Assembly (NCBI RefSeq): GCF_014705615.1 | Contig: NZ_JACXJA010000008.1 | Location: forward strand, 100,383 to 164,382 | Source: Paenibacillus oceani | GTDB lineage: Bacteria > Bacillota > Bacilli > Paenibacillales > NBRC-103111 | Direction: 5' to 3' | Length of the DNA stretch: 64,000 bases | Part shown: one piece after another, positions 63,240 to 64,000 of the stretch | Layout: every line of letters begins with the position of its first letter | Position numbering within the stretch: the first letter of the stretch is position 1 | The notes under the pieces: generated by a model | The model's database searches: none | Told to the model about the DNA's origin: nothing | The model's input: the letters and a program-made list of their open reading frames with translations, nothing else | Made by a program: the position numbers and the translations under genes

Positions 63240-63586
63240 AGAGTGTTCAGCAATCGTGGAAAGACTTCGCTTAGAAGCATTACATGCCGAAGGCCTTGAT
63301 TGCTACGGATAAATAGGGCTCATCTTCGCCTACCCGCTCCTGCCTGACTGGTCACTCTTCTCGCTTCTTACGGTAACGAACTTACACTTCCGAATTAAAA
63401 ACCGTCCGGCATTTCTGCCGGGCGGTCCATTGACGTGCAAACCCATTTGTGAGCACCTGGAACAAAGTGGTTGCTCGCACTACAGCCGCTCGCCCATAGT
63501 CGCGCTGAAAGTCTATACTGGCGCACATGTTCAACGTGTAAGGGGCGGCGCCATGTATGTCCCTTGTTCCCGGGCAGGAGAGGAGC

Positions 63587-63787
63587 TGAATAAGAGCGGT
63601 TCATACCCCTTAATTTGCCCGAATTTCGCTTGAACGGGGAAATAAGAGCGGTTTGAAGCTGCTAATATCTCCGAAAAGGTGCTGATCGAGCCAATTGGTA
63701 TGAAATTAGGGATGCAAACCGCTTCTATTCGGCAGCGCTTTCCAAATTGGCCGAAAATAAAGGCTGCCAAAGACTCTTATCTTGTTA
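63587..63787 (+). repeat. Dispersed repeat A, copy 4
   Basis: It follows the family pattern: TGAATAAGAGCGGTT, CCCGAATTTCGCTTGAACGG, AAATAAGAGCGGTTTGAAGC, GCAAACCGCTTCTATTCGG and GCCAAAGACTCTTATCTTG. Confidence 0.75.
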
Positions 63788-63965
63788 TTGGAACCAGCCA
63801 GCAGATAAATTTCAGCGAACCGGAACTCGTTTTGCCCGCCAAAAGTCTGCCCCGTATGCGGTCATTCGTCCGCCCTCCGGAAAAGTCCTTCGTCCAGATT
63901 TTTCACGAATAACCCAGCCGCGACATTTCTTGAGCCAGCAGGAGCCCGCAACTTTTGAAGCTTGA

Positions 63966-64000
63966 ACCCCGCACCCCGCACCCCGCACCCCCGCCCCCAC
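63966..64000 (+). repeat. 7-base tandem repeat CCCCGCA
   Basis: CCCCGCA occurs three times in a row and then degenerates into C-rich sequence at the window edge; it may continue beyond it. Confidence 0.65.

Larger units (their letters stand above)
63240..64000. other. 760-base non-coding end region
   Basis: No convincing gene. It holds a hairpin ACCG-CCGGCA/TGCCGG-CGGT (63401-63426), which with the A run on its left reads as a minus-strand terminator. Dispersed repeat A copy 4 lies at 63587-63787 and a 7-base tandem repeat at the very end. Confidence 0.6.

Noticed and set aside
63812..64000. 62-codon minus-strand frame at the window end
   Set aside because: Its N-terminus is translated from the CCCCGCA tandem repeat, and the rest has no signature.

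Overview
The window looks like a chromosomal segment of a Gram-positive, spore-forming Bacillales bacterium of the Paenibacillus/Cohnella type. The reasons are strong AGGAGG ribosome sites, frequent TTG starts, a lysine-type T-box leader, a copper-amine-oxidase stalk protein, a Gmad2/DUF3221 lipoprotein, an Lsa-type ABC-F protein, many AraC regulators and several lipoprotein sugar-binding proteins. No rRNA, tRNA, CRISPR array, phage or complete insertion sequence was seen.

Layout. 1-5.1 kb: end of a MacB/FtsX-type permease, a secreted five-repeat protein, a stalk-domain protein, an NlpC/P60 hydrolase and a PAP2 phosphatase. 5.1-12.9 kb: a nucleotidyltransferase overlapping a UvrA-like protein, small enzymes, and asd behind a T-box whose specifier reads as lysine AAA. 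13-18 kb: a Tat-exported beta-helix protein, then a scar of three gene remnants (phosphotransferase, AraC, beta-helix) and a 700-base repeat cluster with a 244-base MITE-like element. 18-22 kb: AraC, solute-binding lipoprotein and FAD oxidoreductase. 22-24.5 kb: a 793-residue isoprenoid synthase that appears to hold two prenyl-synthase-like modules, behind a structured leader. 24.8-28.6 kb: mixed small genes. 28.9-34.2 kb: a four-gene catabolic operon (PhyH dioxygenase, 2-hydroxyacid dehydrogenase, TIM-barrel isomerase, enolase-superfamily enzyme) under a promoter with two palindromic operators, followed by an opposing AraC gene. 34.5-48.7 kb: an HEXXH lipoprotein, a DUF2264 protein, two sugar-catabolism groups with AraC regulators, and a hybrid kinase carrying two different kinase modules. 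48.8-57.2 kb: MarR plus two divergent pairs of ABC exporters around three 16-base direct repeats. 57.3-63.2 kb: thioredoxin behind a MerR-type promoter, NUDIX, a third binding protein, an Lsa ABC-F gene with an attenuator and upstream reading frame, and a phosphotransferase.

The dominant theme is scavenging of plant or microbial polysaccharide: three related but permease-less sugar-binding lipoproteins, a GH29 fucosidase, Gfo/Idh/MocA dehydrogenases, TIM-barrel isomerases, beta-helix proteins and five AraC-type regulators. The second theme is antibiotic and stress response (ABC-F, MarR-linked exporters, UvrA-like protein, phosphotransferase, MerR-type promoter). The most unusual structures are the tandem isoprenoid synthase, a four-copy intergenic repeat family of about 200 bases, and several readable RNA or operator switches.
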